A stretch of DNA of 64,000 nt, from positions 1 to 64,000 of the forward strand of contig CBKWJC010000016.1 in NCBI GenBank assembly GCA_966674685.1, given 5' to 3'. The translations under genes were made by a program, and so were the position numbers. How positions within the stretch are numbered: the first letter of the stretch is position 1; the number at the start of each line of letters is the position of its first letter. This document shows, piece after piece, positions 1 to 9,128 of the stretch. The DNA is from Thainema sp966674685 (GTDB taxonomy: Bacteria; Cyanobacteriota; Cyanobacteriia; Phormidesmidales; Phormidesmidaceae). A model generated the notes under the pieces. The model ran no database searches. It was not told where the DNA came from and saw only the letters and a list, made by a program, of their open reading frames with translations.

Positions 1-67
1 CCAGTGACAATTGGGGGCATTGACGGGGCGCGAAACGGTTTTTCTCGCGAACTACTTTGGAAGTGAG

Positions 68-141
68 GTTTTGGTGTTTGGTGTGCCGCGTTTCGCGCGG
101 CACATCAACCACCAAAACCTATTAAAACAAAGTTGACAGAC
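68..141. repeat. Long hairpin repeat with conserved tail (family C, copy 1)
   Basis: Two 24-nt arms (68-91 and 96-119) match at 22 of 24 positions and are followed by an AT-rich tail ending GTTGACAGAC. The same hairpin core (GTGCCGCG...CGCGGCAC) and tail recur at 39628-39703. It lies just past the 3' end of the minus-strand secreted-protein gene, so it may act as a terminator as well as being a dispersed repeat. Confidence 0.75.
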
Positions 142-159
142 TTTTGAAGTTGGAAGTCT

Positions 160-597
160 TTACTCAACCAGTACGCGCCCATCATTTAAGACATAAACCG
201 AGCGATCTCCCGGTGGCTGCGATCCGCCAATTAGTTCAACCCGCAGCGTTTCGGCGTTGGGTTGAGACGCGACAACTCGCAGCGGCAATTCGCCCTGTTC
301 GCCCCAAAAAAGGAGTGATACGTTAGAAATAGTCCCTTCCCAAAAGTTCAGCTCAACTTCTTGTCCAGGCGCGAGGGAAATGGGTTCCATTGGCACAACC
401 TGTTCAACCCGCAGCCGCACGTTGGTTCGATTCTGCACCTGTACGCGGATGCGCTGGCCCGGTGTGAATTGGATGGCGCTACTGCCGCAGTTGGAGGCGC
501 AGGTTCCGGCGATGGCTGACGGTGCTTCAGTGGACAGTGCCAATCCGGTGACGATTGCCGTTGTTAGGGTAAGAGATGCGAGTAGGGGTTTGAACAT
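160..597 (-). CDS. Small secreted protein of unknown function
   Basis: A 145-aa protein with a clear N-terminal signal peptide: a lysine near the start, then a hydrophobic stretch and an AIAGTCAS-type cleavage region. Two cysteines follow directly (CASNC). The rest is mostly beta-strand-like, with no motif I recognise. The ATG at 597 is preferred over an upstream GTG at 606, because AGGAG lies 8 nt before the ATG but abuts the GTG. It is probably periplasmic or extracellular. It faces away from its neighbour and appears to be monocistronic. Function unknown. Confidence 0.7.
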   Translation of the reverse strand: MFKPLLASLTLTTAIVTGLALSTEAPSAIAGTCASNCGSSAIQFTPGQRIRVQVQNRTNVRLRVEQVVPMEPISLAPGQEVELNFWEGTISNVSLLFWGEQGELPLRVVASQPNAETLRVELIGGSQPPGDRSVYVLNDGRVLVE

Positions 598-1009
598 GGG
601 GATCACTCCTGGTTGCTTGAGTTAGGATGCCGCGATCGCAACCGAAATCGATCTATAGGTATCAAAGTGCAGCATTGCTTTAGAAACTTTAATCGAGAAA
701 TGGTGGTTTGAAGAAGCCATAAAGATCAAAAGTGTCACCGCTGCGCTCTCGGTGCGTTGAAATACACTGAGTATGGCTCACCACGTTTTTACTGTCGAAA
801 TTACGCAAATTTGTAGGATGGGCAATGCTCATCAATAGATTGTGTAGATTTTGTGGTTTTGTGGGTTGGGTAGAGCAGCGCGAAACCCAACTTGAAAGGA
901 TTGGCAGGACTATTGGATGCCCGAATCCTGATGGGTGGGCGATGCCCACTCTACTTAGCAAAACGCTGAAATTTTCAGGGAAATCTTGAAATTACATAAG
1001 GGGAGTGGG
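598..1009. other. Intergenic region with cyanobacterial dispersed repeats
   Basis: No convincing gene. At about 811-960 there are segments of the type GTAGGATGGGCAATGCTCATC and GATGGGTGGGCGATGCCCAC, which are familiar short self-complementary intergenic repeats in cyanobacteria. An open frame of 90 codons on the minus strand runs through these repeats and is rejected as coding. Confidence 0.5.
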
Positions 1010-2077
1010 ATGGGTAATATCAAGGACAAGATTTGGGAATGGGGCTTTGCGCGCTGGTCTGGTTCATCCGAGTGGCAGCCTGGTTACAGTGTCTTACTGC
1101 CTGTCCCCAGTGATTTACCCGTCTTCTTTAAGCTAGGCATTCAAACCGTTCAGCGCCAGCAGGCCGAGCATCGCCGCGAAATTTTGGTGATTCCCGATGC
1201 GCCCGCTGCTGCCTTTCGCGACATCTATCAGCAGGTCGTCGCTACTCTCGCTCCCACAATGCAGGCTCAGATCCGGCTGGTGGAAATGAGTAAAAAAGAT
1301 CAGTTTTTCCGTCGAATTGGCGATCGCAAAGAGCTGTTCCTGCAAACGATCAACGGAGCGGCACAGGCCACCAGTACGCATTTCCTGATTCATGATGCCG
1401 ATGCCTTTGCCACGTCTGATGACTTTTTTGAGCAGCACTATCAGCAGTGCATCAGCCGCAATCTATCGGTGATTGGCGTCAATCCGGTTTGGGATGAGTG
1501 GTATCGCCAGAATAATTACGGTCACCTCGTTGCTACCTGGGAAATGATGTGCAGCCAAACCTGGATACGCCAATTTGCGCCGTTTATGCACCGAGGACAG
1601 GTTGCCACGCTGCCTCCTGGCGACCATAGCTTTGACATTACCTGCTACACCCAGTGCCTCTCGCGACCTGACGAAATTGGCCTTTTTGAAGGACGAGCGG
1701 GCTTTGTTCATTTCAACCACGTCATTCGCACCTATCGGCTGTTCACCCAGGCGCAACAGCACGGCCAAACCTTTGTCGATGAGCATTTTCGGCTGCTGCT
1801 AATTCGCTTACTCGTCGATGCCTTCGACGCCGCCGATCAGGAGCACTACAATTTGCCGACCTTAGAAGACTTCCAGCAGAGCTTGAGCGGCGACAGTTCT
1901 ATCGTTTCACTCGAAAGCGATAATTGTGCAGACAAATACCGCCAGTTCCGCGCCAAGATGACGGAATTAATGGCGTCCGCTTACTTAAGCGAGGCACAGC
2001 GCGACTGGTTTGATCAGGTGCTCCATCCGTTTGATCGCAAGTTTTTGCAGCCAGTTAATTCAACACTCAAAACTTAA
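1010..2077 (+). CDS. Putative GT-A fold glycosyltransferase-like protein
   Basis: A 355-aa soluble protein. The N-terminal part (PGYSVLLPVPSD, EILVIPDAP) reads like the first beta strands of a nucleotide-sugar transferase. THFLIHDADAF at about residue 125 has the shape of an acidic DxD metal-binding motif. No membrane helix is seen. The start was moved from a TTG at 986 to the ATG at 1010 because AAGGGGAG lies 4 nt upstream. The gene converges on the minus-strand gene at 2105 with a 27-nt gap. Family placement is inferred from fold-like motifs only; donor and acceptor are unknown. Confidence 0.5.
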   Translation: MGNIKDKIWEWGFARWSGSSEWQPGYSVLLPVPSDLPVFFKLGIQTVQRQQAEHRREILVIPDAPAAAFRDIYQQVVATLAPTMQAQIRLVEMSKKDQFFRRIGDRKELFLQTINGAAQATSTHFLIHDADAFATSDDFFEQHYQQCISRNLSVIGVNPVWDEWYRQNNYGHLVATWEMMCSQTWIRQFAPFMHRGQVATLPPGDHSFDITCYTQCLSRPDEIGLFEGRAGFVHFNHVIRTYRLFTQAQQHGQTFVDEHFRLLLIRLLVDAFDAADQEHYNLPTLEDFQQSLSGDSSIVSLESDNCADKYRQFRAKMTELMASAYLSEAQRDWFDQVLHPFDRKFLQPVNSTLKT

Positions 2078-2104
2078 AATTCAAAACTCTTCACTCGGCA
2101 CTAT

Positions 2105-3151
2105 CTAAAGCGCCAGATCTTTTGCGATCGCAACTTCATGCATCGGCTCGTTGCCCTGATTGGTCAATCGCCAAGCGACGCCGCTGAGGTGGAGCTGAGT
2201 AACGTGACTTGGCAGGGCAAACTGGCTTTGAAATGGAGCTGTCTGGCCGGGTTGCAGAACGCCAACTTGCAAATAATCGAACCCCGCCTGCAAAAATTTC
2301 TGATCTCGCTCTGAGGTGGCTTGATAGGTCAGCGCAATATGGGTTAAAGGGTGGTCGGCATGATTAGTCAGGCAGCCAATCAGTTGCCGCCCACTATCCA
2401 TCGCGCGAAAGCCAAGTTGAGTAAAGCTCAAGGGTGCTTCATTCACAGCACCTACGGGTGTGCAGGCTAGGTCTGCCACAGCCGCAGGCTGAATCGCTGG
2501 TAGTTCTACCGGATAGAGAAAGTAGTCGCCGGAAAATCGGCTGGCTCGCTGCTGAGCGTAGACCAAATTGCTTTGATATTCGGAGACTTTAGCCTGAGCC
2601 TTGTTGTAGTTCGGGTCAGCCGTCGCGACGGTTTGCAACTGCGCGATCGCAGATTGCCATCGTTCTGCCACCAACTGCCAATCATTCAGCGCATGGGCCG
2701 AGCGGTTGAGGCTGACCGCGTCGGCAGCATAATCATACGCCTGCTGCATCGGATCTGCTGTCTGCACGGTCGGTGTAGAGGCTCCTAAATAGGGTTTCTC
2801 TGCCGCTGGTAGCTCAAACGAGAGGCCAATGCTGGCTGTACTACTATCGGTGCGATCGCGATTGGCTGACTTGGCCTCAACCACATGCAGCACCGCTGGC
2901 TCAGAGGATTGAACGGCTTGAAACCGACTCCCGATCCAATTGTTATGAATTCCATACAATAGCAGCGACAAGAGCGACAGTGCGATCGCAACCAGCCCCA
3001 ACCAGCGACGAATCGTGAACTGGCGATGATAGCGCTCAGGTAGGCTATCGTGTGGAGCGAAAAAGTGCGATCGCCAATTTGGATGATGTGACTGCCGTGA
3101 CCGATTATTCAACCCATGTCTCACTATGATTAGTTGCCAATTGATTGTCAC
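2105..3151 (-). CDS. Single-pass membrane protein, unknown function
   Basis: About 348 aa: a basic, histidine-rich cytoplasmic N-terminus, then one transmembrane helix (WLGLVAIALSLLSLLLYGI, about residues 50-68) and a long extracytoplasmic part. Around residues 150-200 there is a helical alanine/glutamine-rich segment of the TPR-like kind seen in cyanobacterial envelope proteins. The C-terminal third looks beta-rich, with two cysteines (LACTP, LIGCLT). The listed start is a GTG without a clear ribosome-binding site, so the true start is uncertain. No enzymatic motif recognised. Confidence 0.55.
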   Translation of the reverse strand: MTINWQLIIVRHGLNNRSRQSHHPNWRSHFFAPHDSLPERYHRQFTIRRWLGLVAIALSLLSLLLYGIHNNWIGSRFQAVQSSEPAVLHVVEAKSANRDRTDSSTASIGLSFELPAAEKPYLGASTPTVQTADPMQQAYDYAADAVSLNRSAHALNDWQLVAERWQSAIAQLQTVATADPNYNKAQAKVSEYQSNLVYAQQRASRFSGDYFLYPVELPAIQPAAVADLACTPVGAVNEAPLSFTQLGFRAMDSGRQLIGCLTNHADHPLTHIALTYQATSERDQKFLQAGFDYLQVGVLQPGQTAPFQSQFALPSHVTQLHLSGVAWRLTNQGNEPMHEVAIAKDLAL

Positions 3152-3500
3152 TAACTATTCAAAAAACTGTTCAACAACCGTTCTCAATACCCACTCATTA
3201 AGCCCAACTCGCTCAACGCCATTACAAATCTATAAAACAACAAATTCCCTATGCTCCCTCGCTCCCCTGCCCCCCTGCTCCTCGTCTTCCAACCAATACC
3301 CCAGTTTCTACTCAGATCCCTTTACAGCCTCTACTGCCCTTTACAGCCTTTACATCCCTTTTCCCATCCACCCTCCCATCCTACTGACCACCCAAGATGG
3401 AATCGGATTTGTTTTATTTTTGCTTTACAATTTGTGGCAATGGTCAGACGAAATCGTTTGACCTGTCGATATCTGTAACTGTCTAGCCCAGGATTTTTCT
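3152..3500. other. Intergenic region, promoter side of the branching-enzyme gene
   Basis: Strongly strand-biased, C/T-rich sequence at about 3250-3370, including CCCTTTACAGCC repeated at about 3319, 3340 and 3350-3360. A similar CCCTTTACAGCC occurs before cheA at about 18897. No gene is supported; small open frames here follow the biased composition. It must contain the promoter of the gene starting at 3501. Confidence 0.4.
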
Positions 3501-5090
3501 ATGAGTATTGGATATCTAGCCCTGGTTTTACACGCCCATCTGCCCTTTGTGCGTCATCCAGAGAGTGACTATGTCCTAGAAGAAGAGTGGCTCTACGAGG
3601 CAATTACAGAAACCTACGTGCCGCTGCTGCTCATGTTTGAGGGGCTAAAGCGAGATGGGGTCAACTTCAAAATGACCATGAGCATGACGCCGCCCCTAGT
3701 GTCGATGCTCCAAGATCCCCTCTTGCAAGAACGCTACGATGTCCACCTGGCTCAGCTTGAAGAGCTGACCGAGATGGAAATCGAACGCAACATGCACCAC
3801 GGCCACATGAAGTATCTGGCTGAGTTCTACGCGGAAGAATTCACCAAAGTGCGAGAAGTGTGGGAGCGCTATGACGGTAACTTAGTCAAGGGATTCAAAC
3901 AGTTCCTCGACAGCGGCAACCTGGAAATTATTACCTGCGGTGCCACCCACGGCTATCTACCGCTAATGAAAATGTATCCCCAAGCCGTTTGGGCACAGCT
4001 TCAGGTGGCCTGTGAACATTACGAAGAAAGCTTTGGTCGGCCTCCTAGCGGAATATGGTTACCGGAATGTGCCTACTACGAAGGACTAGAGCGCATGGTC
4101 GCCGATGCCGGACTGCGCTACTTCCTCACCGATGGACATGGTTTACTTTATGCCCGTCCGCGTCCCCGCTTCGGTAGCTACGCCCCCATCTTCACGGAAG
4201 CAGGTGTAGCAGCTTTTGGTCGCGACAATGAATCATCCCAGCAGGTCTGGTCATCCCAGGTTGGCTACCCTGGCGCAGCAGAATATCGTGAGTTCTATCG
4301 CGATTTAGGCTGGGATGCTGAGTATGAGTACATCAAGCCCTACGTCATGCCCAACGGTCAGCGCAAAAATGTGGGCATCAAGTATCACAAAATTACGGGC
4401 AAAGGCTTGGGCCTCTCCGATAAGGATCTCTATGATCCCTACTGGGCACGGGAGAAAGCAGCAGAACATGCGGGCAACTTTATGTTCAACCGCGAGCGCC
4501 AGGTTGAACACCTACACAGCATGATGCAGCGCCCCCCCATCATTGTCTCGCCCTATGATGCGGAGCTATTCGGCCACTGGTGGTATGAAGGCCCCTGGTT
4601 CCTCGACTATCTGTTCCGCAAGTCGTGGTACGACCAAGGCACTTACACCATGACGCATTTAGCCGAGTATCTACAGCACCATCCCACCCAGCAGGTTTGT
4701 CGCCCCTCCCAATCAAGCTGGGGCTACAAGGGCTTCCATGAATACTGGCTGAACCAAACTAATTCCTGGATTTATCCCCACTTACACAAAGCGGCAGAAC
4801 GGATGATTGAGCTTTCTAAGCGGGAAGCCGCCGATGAGCTAGAAAAGCGAGCGCTGAATCAGGCCGCACGAGAACTCTTATTGGCGCAATCCTCTGACTG
4901 GGCGTTCATTATGCGAACGGGCACAATGGTTCCCTATGCAGTGCGTCGGACTCGCTCTCACCTGATGCGGTTTAACAAGCTGCGCGATGAGATTTTGGCA
5001 GGCAAGATTGACTCAGGCTGGCTACAAAAAGTAGAAGCCATCGACAATATCTTCCCCAACATTAACTACAGGGTTTATCGTCCGCTGTAG
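3501..5090 (+). CDS. GH57 1,4-alpha-glucan branching enzyme
   Basis: A 529-aa glycoside hydrolase family 57 protein of the branching-enzyme type; it would transfer alpha-1,4 chain segments to create alpha-1,6 branches in glycogen. Family signatures are all present: HAHLPFVRHPE at 11-21, a GH57 motif GATHGYLP at about 147-154, WLPECAYYEG with the expected nucleophile Glu189, and PYDAELFGHWWYEGP with the expected acid/base Asp353. Length matches the family, about 520-560 aa. A glgX debranching gene lies in the same window (59954-62080) but is not linked. A CCAGGA box lies upstream of the ATG. Confidence 0.85.
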   Translation: MSIGYLALVLHAHLPFVRHPESDYVLEEEWLYEAITETYVPLLLMFEGLKRDGVNFKMTMSMTPPLVSMLQDPLLQERYDVHLAQLEELTEMEIERNMHHGHMKYLAEFYAEEFTKVREVWERYDGNLVKGFKQFLDSGNLEIITCGATHGYLPLMKMYPQAVWAQLQVACEHYEESFGRPPSGIWLPECAYYEGLERMVADAGLRYFLTDGHGLLYARPRPRFGSYAPIFTEAGVAAFGRDNESSQQVWSSQVGYPGAAEYREFYRDLGWDAEYEYIKPYVMPNGQRKNVGIKYHKITGKGLGLSDKDLYDPYWAREKAAEHAGNFMFNRERQVEHLHSMMQRPPIIVSPYDAELFGHWWYEGPWFLDYLFRKSWYDQGTYTMTHLAEYLQHHPTQQVCRPSQSSWGYKGFHEYWLNQTNSWIYPHLHKAAERMIELSKREAADELEKRALNQAARELLLAQSSDWAFIMRTGTMVPYAVRRTRSHLMRFNKLRDEILAGKIDSGWLQKVEAIDNIFPNINYRVYRPL

Positions 5091-5113
5091 TTCCTCAGTA
5101 GTAGCGCGAGACT

Positions 5114-6550
5114 TTATTGGCAATTTTTCTTCTTCTCATCAATTCTGGCTCTCAACTCGTCTGTTATCCCCAATTTTGCTGTTCGATAGAGGCGCTCAAA
5201 TTCCCGTTGGTAATGGGCTGCTACGACTGGGCTGTTAATCACCACTAGATTTTCATCATTGCCCTGGTTTGCCGCTGCCGACCAGTTGTGAGAGCCGACA
5301 ATTACCGTTTTGCCATCCACAACGCCAAACTTGTGGTGCAGCAAATCGCCGGGTGCTAGTGTCGGTACACCCACGGTTGAAACGGGCACGATCCAGGGCC
5401 GATTGCCTTCCTCGTACTTGCAGCGACTGTTGGGAATTTCAGCTCCCAGCATGTCCAACGCCTCGCTGTAGTCTCGATAGGCAAAGCTCGGTTCAATGAG
5501 TGCTCGCACCTCAGCCCCCTGCCGCGACAGGGTTTCTAACTGATCTGCGATCGCTTGTTCCGAAAATACAAACAGTGCCAGATCAATCTGCTGACTTCCC
5601 GGCTGTAGCGATCGCGCAATCAGGCCATTCACGCTATCTCGCCAATCGCGGCTAGATGAGGTTGGCGAAAACTGAATATCCAGCGTTGTGCCATTGGGTA
5701 ATGTGACTCGTTGTGCAGATCGAAACGGCTTCTGCAAACCGAATCGACTGTCTGACTCTCCACCTGGGCCATCGCCCCAGAGGTATTCAAACTCCTGGGT
5801 ATAGATTTGGGCTACTTCTGCGCTGTTGATCACGACTAAGCTGTTGGCGTTGCCCACGCTGGCCGAGGAATCGGGGTCGCCGTGGACATCACTAGTCGTG
5901 TAGTTCGGTGAACCACTCAGCACCGTCTGGCCATCTACAATGACAAGTTTGTGGTGCATCAGATCGCTGCCTTTGGAGCCGTCTGCCGTGTCGTCAATTA
6001 GCGGCACATTGGCATTCCGCAGAATCCGCAGCGCATCAAACTCACTGCTTTCCTGCTCGCTCACTTGGCCGTCCTGATTCTGATCCGCCAAGAGGACAAA
6101 CTCCTCGTACTTGTTGCGATCGCGATCGGTCAGTTCAGCCAAATCGGCCTCGGTGACATCGCTCCAGGCGCGACTATAATCATGCTCAATCACCACGCGC
6201 ACCCGCACGCCAGCCCGATGCTGGTCGCGTAGTGCCTGCGCCACGCGGGGGAGCCGCAGTTCCTGAATGGCAATATCAACGGACGTTTCCGCCTGATTGA
6301 TCGTGTCAACAATCACCTGTTCCAGGTCATCACCAAAGCGCGTTTTGCCGCGATAGGGTTCCGTGTAGACGCTGGCCTCAGACTGGTTGAAATACACCTG
6401 CACATAGGGATCTTGCGGCAGCGGTTCTACCAGAGGGGCTAGCGTCGCCGCCTCTGGAGCCTGTCGCCAGAGCATTGCTCCTCCAATTAGCGCTGCTACC
6501 GCAACCGCTGGTACTCCCACCCGCACCGCATACTGACGCACCTGATTCAT
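5114..6550 (-). CDS. Phospholipase D-like protein with two HKD motifs and an EF-hand insert
   Basis: A 478-aa protein with an N-terminal signal anchor (residues about 10-28, VGVPAVAVAALIGGAMLW), hence probably exported or membrane tethered. Two PLD half-domains carry HxK(x4)D motifs: HHKLVIVDG at about 199-207 and HHKFGVVDG at about 405-413, each followed by GSxN. An insertion at about 156-167 (DQNQDGQVSEQE) matches a calcium-binding EF-hand loop, as in dockerin-type EF-hands. The substrate (phospholipid or DNA) cannot be told from sequence. It converges with the branching enzyme gene 24 nt away. Confidence 0.8.
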   Translation of the reverse strand: MNQVRQYAVRVGVPAVAVAALIGGAMLWRQAPEAATLAPLVEPLPQDPYVQVYFNQSEASVYTEPYRGKTRFGDDLEQVIVDTINQAETSVDIAIQELRLPRVAQALRDQHRAGVRVRVVIEHDYSRAWSDVTEADLAELTDRDRNKYEEFVLLADQNQDGQVSEQESSEFDALRILRNANVPLIDDTADGSKGSDLMHHKLVIVDGQTVLSGSPNYTTSDVHGDPDSSASVGNANSLVVINSAEVAQIYTQEFEYLWGDGPGGESDSRFGLQKPFRSAQRVTLPNGTTLDIQFSPTSSSRDWRDSVNGLIARSLQPGSQQIDLALFVFSEQAIADQLETLSRQGAEVRALIEPSFAYRDYSEALDMLGAEIPNSRCKYEEGNRPWIVPVSTVGVPTLAPGDLLHHKFGVVDGKTVIVGSHNWSAAANQGNDENLVVINSPVVAAHYQREFERLYRTAKLGITDELRARIDEKKKNCQ

Positions 6551-6648
6551 AGCTAGACCCTGATGTGTAAAGGCTTTAGGTTAAACTTCTCGCTGGATAT
6601 CAAGTTGCGATCGCAGGTTTAACCTGATGCTTGTATACCCATTTTCCT

Positions 6649-7743
6649 CTACAAAATCTCTAACAGTTTCGCCTCGCCGTAAACCTGCCGATAATAATTC
6701 TGATACTCTGCCGACAGCAATGGCTGCCACCAGTCTGGATGATCCAAATACCACTGAATCGTGCGACTAATCCCCTCCGCCAGTGTCACCGTTGGTTGCC
6801 AGCCTAGTTCCGCTTGAATCTTGCGGCTGTCAATGGCATACCGCCTATCATGACCGGGACGATCCTTGACAAACGTGATTAGCGATCGCGCGGGTCGCAC
6901 AGGCAACTCATCGGCCAGTTCCTCCATGCGATCGCACAGTAGCTCCACTAAATCGATATTCTTGACCTCGCTATTACCGCCCACTGCATAGGTTTCGCCG
7001 ATGCGACCGTGATGAATCACCCGATCGATGGCGCGGCAGTGGTCTTCCACATAGAGCCAGTCGCGCACATTCTGCCCATCGCCATACACGGGCAGCGGCT
7101 TGCCCAGCAGCATATTGATGCACATCAGCGGCATCAGCTTTTCCGGAAAGTGGTATGGCCCATAGTTATTGGAGCAGTTGGTCATCAGCGTCGGCAAGCC
7201 GTAGGTATGGTGATACGCTCGCACCAGATGATCGCTGCCCGCTTTCGAGGCCGAGTAGGGACTGTTGGGCGCGTAGGGCGTCGTTTCCGAAAAGGGCGGA
7301 TCGGTGGGACTCAAACTGCCGTAGACTTCGTCAGTGGAAACGTGATGAAAACGATAATGATCCGGCTGGTTCGCGTTCAACCAGTGCTGACGAAAGGCTT
7401 CCAGCAGCGTAAATGTGCCCACCACATTGGTTTGAATAAACGCGCCTGGTCCCAAAATCGATCGATCGACATGGGATTCAGCGGCAAAATGAACCAGGGT
7501 GTCAATTTGTTCAGTTTCTAGGAGGGAGTCAATGAGAGTGCGATCGCAGATATCCCCCTGCACGAAGCGAAACTGCGGCAGGATTTCCAATTCGGCTAAA
7601 TTAGCGCGATTGCCCGCATAAGTCAGCGCATCCAACACCACCAGCCGATCCGTGGGATACTGTTGCTGCCAATAATGCACAAAGTTAGAGCCAATAAACC
7701 CAGCTCCCCCCGTCACCAAAAACCGTCGCCGTTGCCTATTCAT
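6649..7743 (-). CDS. rfbB: dTDP-glucose 4,6-dehydratase
   Basis: A 364-aa extended short-chain dehydrogenase that converts dTDP-glucose to dTDP-4-keto-6-deoxyglucose in the dTDP-rhamnose pathway. The NAD-binding motif TGGAGFIGSNF is at the N-terminus, with FAAESHVDRS, the HVSTDEVYG segment bearing the active-site Thr-Asp-Glu, and the YSASKAGSDH catalytic Tyr/Lys; all are typical of RmlB. The start is placed at ATG 7743 (MNRQRRRFLVTGG); an apparent 27-residue extension to 7824 is only translation of the palindrome at 7772-7822. It is divergent from a glycosyltransferase that may use the resulting sugar. Confidence 0.9.
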   Translation of the reverse strand: MNRQRRRFLVTGGAGFIGSNFVHYWQQQYPTDRLVVLDALTYAGNRANLAELEILPQFRFVQGDICDRTLIDSLLETEQIDTLVHFAAESHVDRSILGPGAFIQTNVVGTFTLLEAFRQHWLNANQPDHYRFHHVSTDEVYGSLSPTDPPFSETTPYAPNSPYSASKAGSDHLVRAYHHTYGLPTLMTNCSNNYGPYHFPEKLMPLMCINMLLGKPLPVYGDGQNVRDWLYVEDHCRAIDRVIHHGRIGETYAVGGNSEVKNIDLVELLCDRMEELADELPVRPARSLITFVKDRPGHDRRYAIDSRKIQAELGWQPTVTLAEGISRTIQWYLDHPDWWQPLLSAEYQNYYRQVYGEAKLLEIL

Positions 7744-7771
7744 GCTGTTGTTTACACTCTCTATATATTTA

Positions 7772-7822
7772 GCCAATATTTTGGGTGGGTTGGGCTTGGC
7801 CCAACCCACCCAAAATATTGGC
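7772..7822. repeat. Perfect 24-bp-arm palindrome between divergent genes
   Basis: Arms 7772-7795 and 7799-7822 are exact reverse complements around a 3-nt loop. It takes up about half of the 95-bp gap between the divergent rfbB and glycosyltransferase starts, so it would lie in one or both 5' untranslated regions or promoters rather than acting as an ordinary 3' terminator. Confidence 0.85.
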
Positions 7823-7838
7823 ATTTTAGGACTAACCC

Positions 7839-8711
7839 ATGATCTACTTTGTCACGGTTAATTACTACTCCACCGAACTGATTAAACAACTGCTGGCATC
7901 GCTGCGGGTGACAGCAGATAAACAGTGTCAGGTGGTGATTGTCAACAACTCACCAGATGATCGCTCGGTGGACGGCTTGGCGGAACCGGGCTGGGTGAAG
8001 GTGCTAACGGCAGAGCAGAATCTGGGCTTTGGCGGCGGCTGTAATCTAGGCATTCGCTATGTGTATGAGCAAGACCCACAGGCCGTGATCTGGCTGATTA
8101 ACCCCGATGCAGAACTGGTGCCGGATGCGGTGACCTATGTGCGGCAGTGCTTGGCGGCGGAACCGGACATCGCCATTTTGGGCACGCGCATTCAGGATCT
8201 AGACGGTCGGCTCTGGTTTAGTCGTGGCACGTTTAATCCCTGGCTGGGTACGCTGAAGCATCGATTTGAAGATGTAGACACGACAGCGCAGCCCCCAGCG
8301 ACAGAAGTAACGGAATGGGTATCGGGATGCAGCATGATTTTCAACCTGGCGACGTTTGAAACCTGTCCGCTCTTTGATCGGCAGTATTTTCTGGACTACG
8401 AAGACGCAGAAATCAGCTACCGCTACCTGCAACAAGGGAAGCGGGTACGGGTAACGCGAGCGGTGCTGGTGCATCATCAGGTATCGGCAATCACAAACCG
8501 CAATGTTAGCTTCAAATTTCGCCACGCCACGTTTAGCAAGCTCTATTTTCTACACCAGTATGGAACACCGCTGGCGTTGGGGTTGAATTTGGTTTATACG
8601 CTTGGGAAAGTGCTGCTACGCTTACCCCACCAGCCCCAAATTGCGCGGGGACGCTGGCAAGGTTTACTCGAATTCTTAGACCGCTGGCGACAGGGATTTC
8701 TATCAATTTGA
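7839..8711 (+). CDS. Family 2 glycosyltransferase (rhamnosyltransferase-like)
   Basis: A 290-aa GT2 enzyme: VTVNYYSTELI at the N-terminus, VVIVNNSPDD, the nucleotide-binding LGFGGGCNLGI, and WLINPDAEL as the DxD-equivalent. It ends with amphipathic or hydrophobic helices that may attach it to the membrane. The NxxLGFGGGxNxGI pattern is typical of dTDP-rhamnosyl transferases, fitting the divergent rfbB gene next door; the exact sugar is inferred. Its last 9 nt overlap the 3' end of the convergent TIR gene. Confidence 0.8.
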   Translation: MIYFVTVNYYSTELIKQLLASLRVTADKQCQVVIVNNSPDDRSVDGLAEPGWVKVLTAEQNLGFGGGCNLGIRYVYEQDPQAVIWLINPDAELVPDAVTYVRQCLAAEPDIAILGTRIQDLDGRLWFSRGTFNPWLGTLKHRFEDVDTTAQPPATEVTEWVSGCSMIFNLATFETCPLFDRQYFLDYEDAEISYRYLQQGKRVRVTRAVLVHHQVSAITNRNVSFKFRHATFSKLYFLHQYGTPLALGLNLVYTLGKVLLRLPHQPQIARGRWQGLLEFLDRWRQGFLSI

Positions 8712-9128
8712 AATCAAAAAATTTCTTAAAGAGGTTCTACTCGTCTTATAAGCTAAAGCCGTCATACTTTCCGGTAACTCATCTGCTCTTGGCAACTCTG
8801 TACGTTGCACCAACAATGGCACCACTAACACATCCTCCCGCCGCAGAGATTCCTCTAGTTCCACGCGCACCCAGTCAGCTGGATTATCTAATCGCCGTCT
8901 ACCGTTACTGTCTGCTGCTGTTAGCCAAGTTGATCCAATCACCGCCAGCACCACCTGGCACTGATTTAGGCTGTCATTCAGGTAATCACGAAAATCGACC
9001 CCAAACGGAATATCATCTACGTCCTTGAAGATCGCCGTATGACCAAAATGCGCGACCAAGCGATCATAAATTCGTCCGGCAACATCTTCACTATCACTGT
9101 GTCGGTAGGAAATAAAAATCTTGGGCAT
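8703..9128 (-). CDS. Short stand-alone TIR-domain protein, probably C-terminally truncated
   Basis: A 141-aa protein that is nearly all TIR domain: KIFISYRHSDSEDVAGRIYDRL at the start (strand A and box 1), FKDVDDIPFGVDFRDYL, VVLAVIGSTWL, and a WVRVELEESLRR segment with a candidate NADase glutamate. Bacterial relatives normally continue past the LALAY/R-N-A segment into another helix and often into an effector or WD40 region. Here it ends within about 15 residues of that point. ATG 9128 was chosen because the domain starts there; an upstream extension to 9197 has no domain content. It could be a remnant of a larger signalling or defence protein. Confidence 0.7.
   Translation of the reverse strand: MPKIFISYRHSDSEDVAGRIYDRLVAHFGHTAIFKDVDDIPFGVDFRDYLNDSLNQCQVVLAVIGSTWLTAADSNGRRRLDNPADWVRVELEESLRREDVLVVPLLVQRTELPRADELPESMTALAYKTSRTSLRNFLISN

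Noticed and set aside
7009..7521. 170-codon open frame antisense to rfbB
   Set aside because: Shadow of the rfbB gene; no domain, and rfbB motifs are all intact.
7744..7824. N-terminal extension of rfbB up to 7824
   Set aside because: The extra codons translate the palindrome at 7772-7822; the conserved Rossmann start follows the ATG at 7743.
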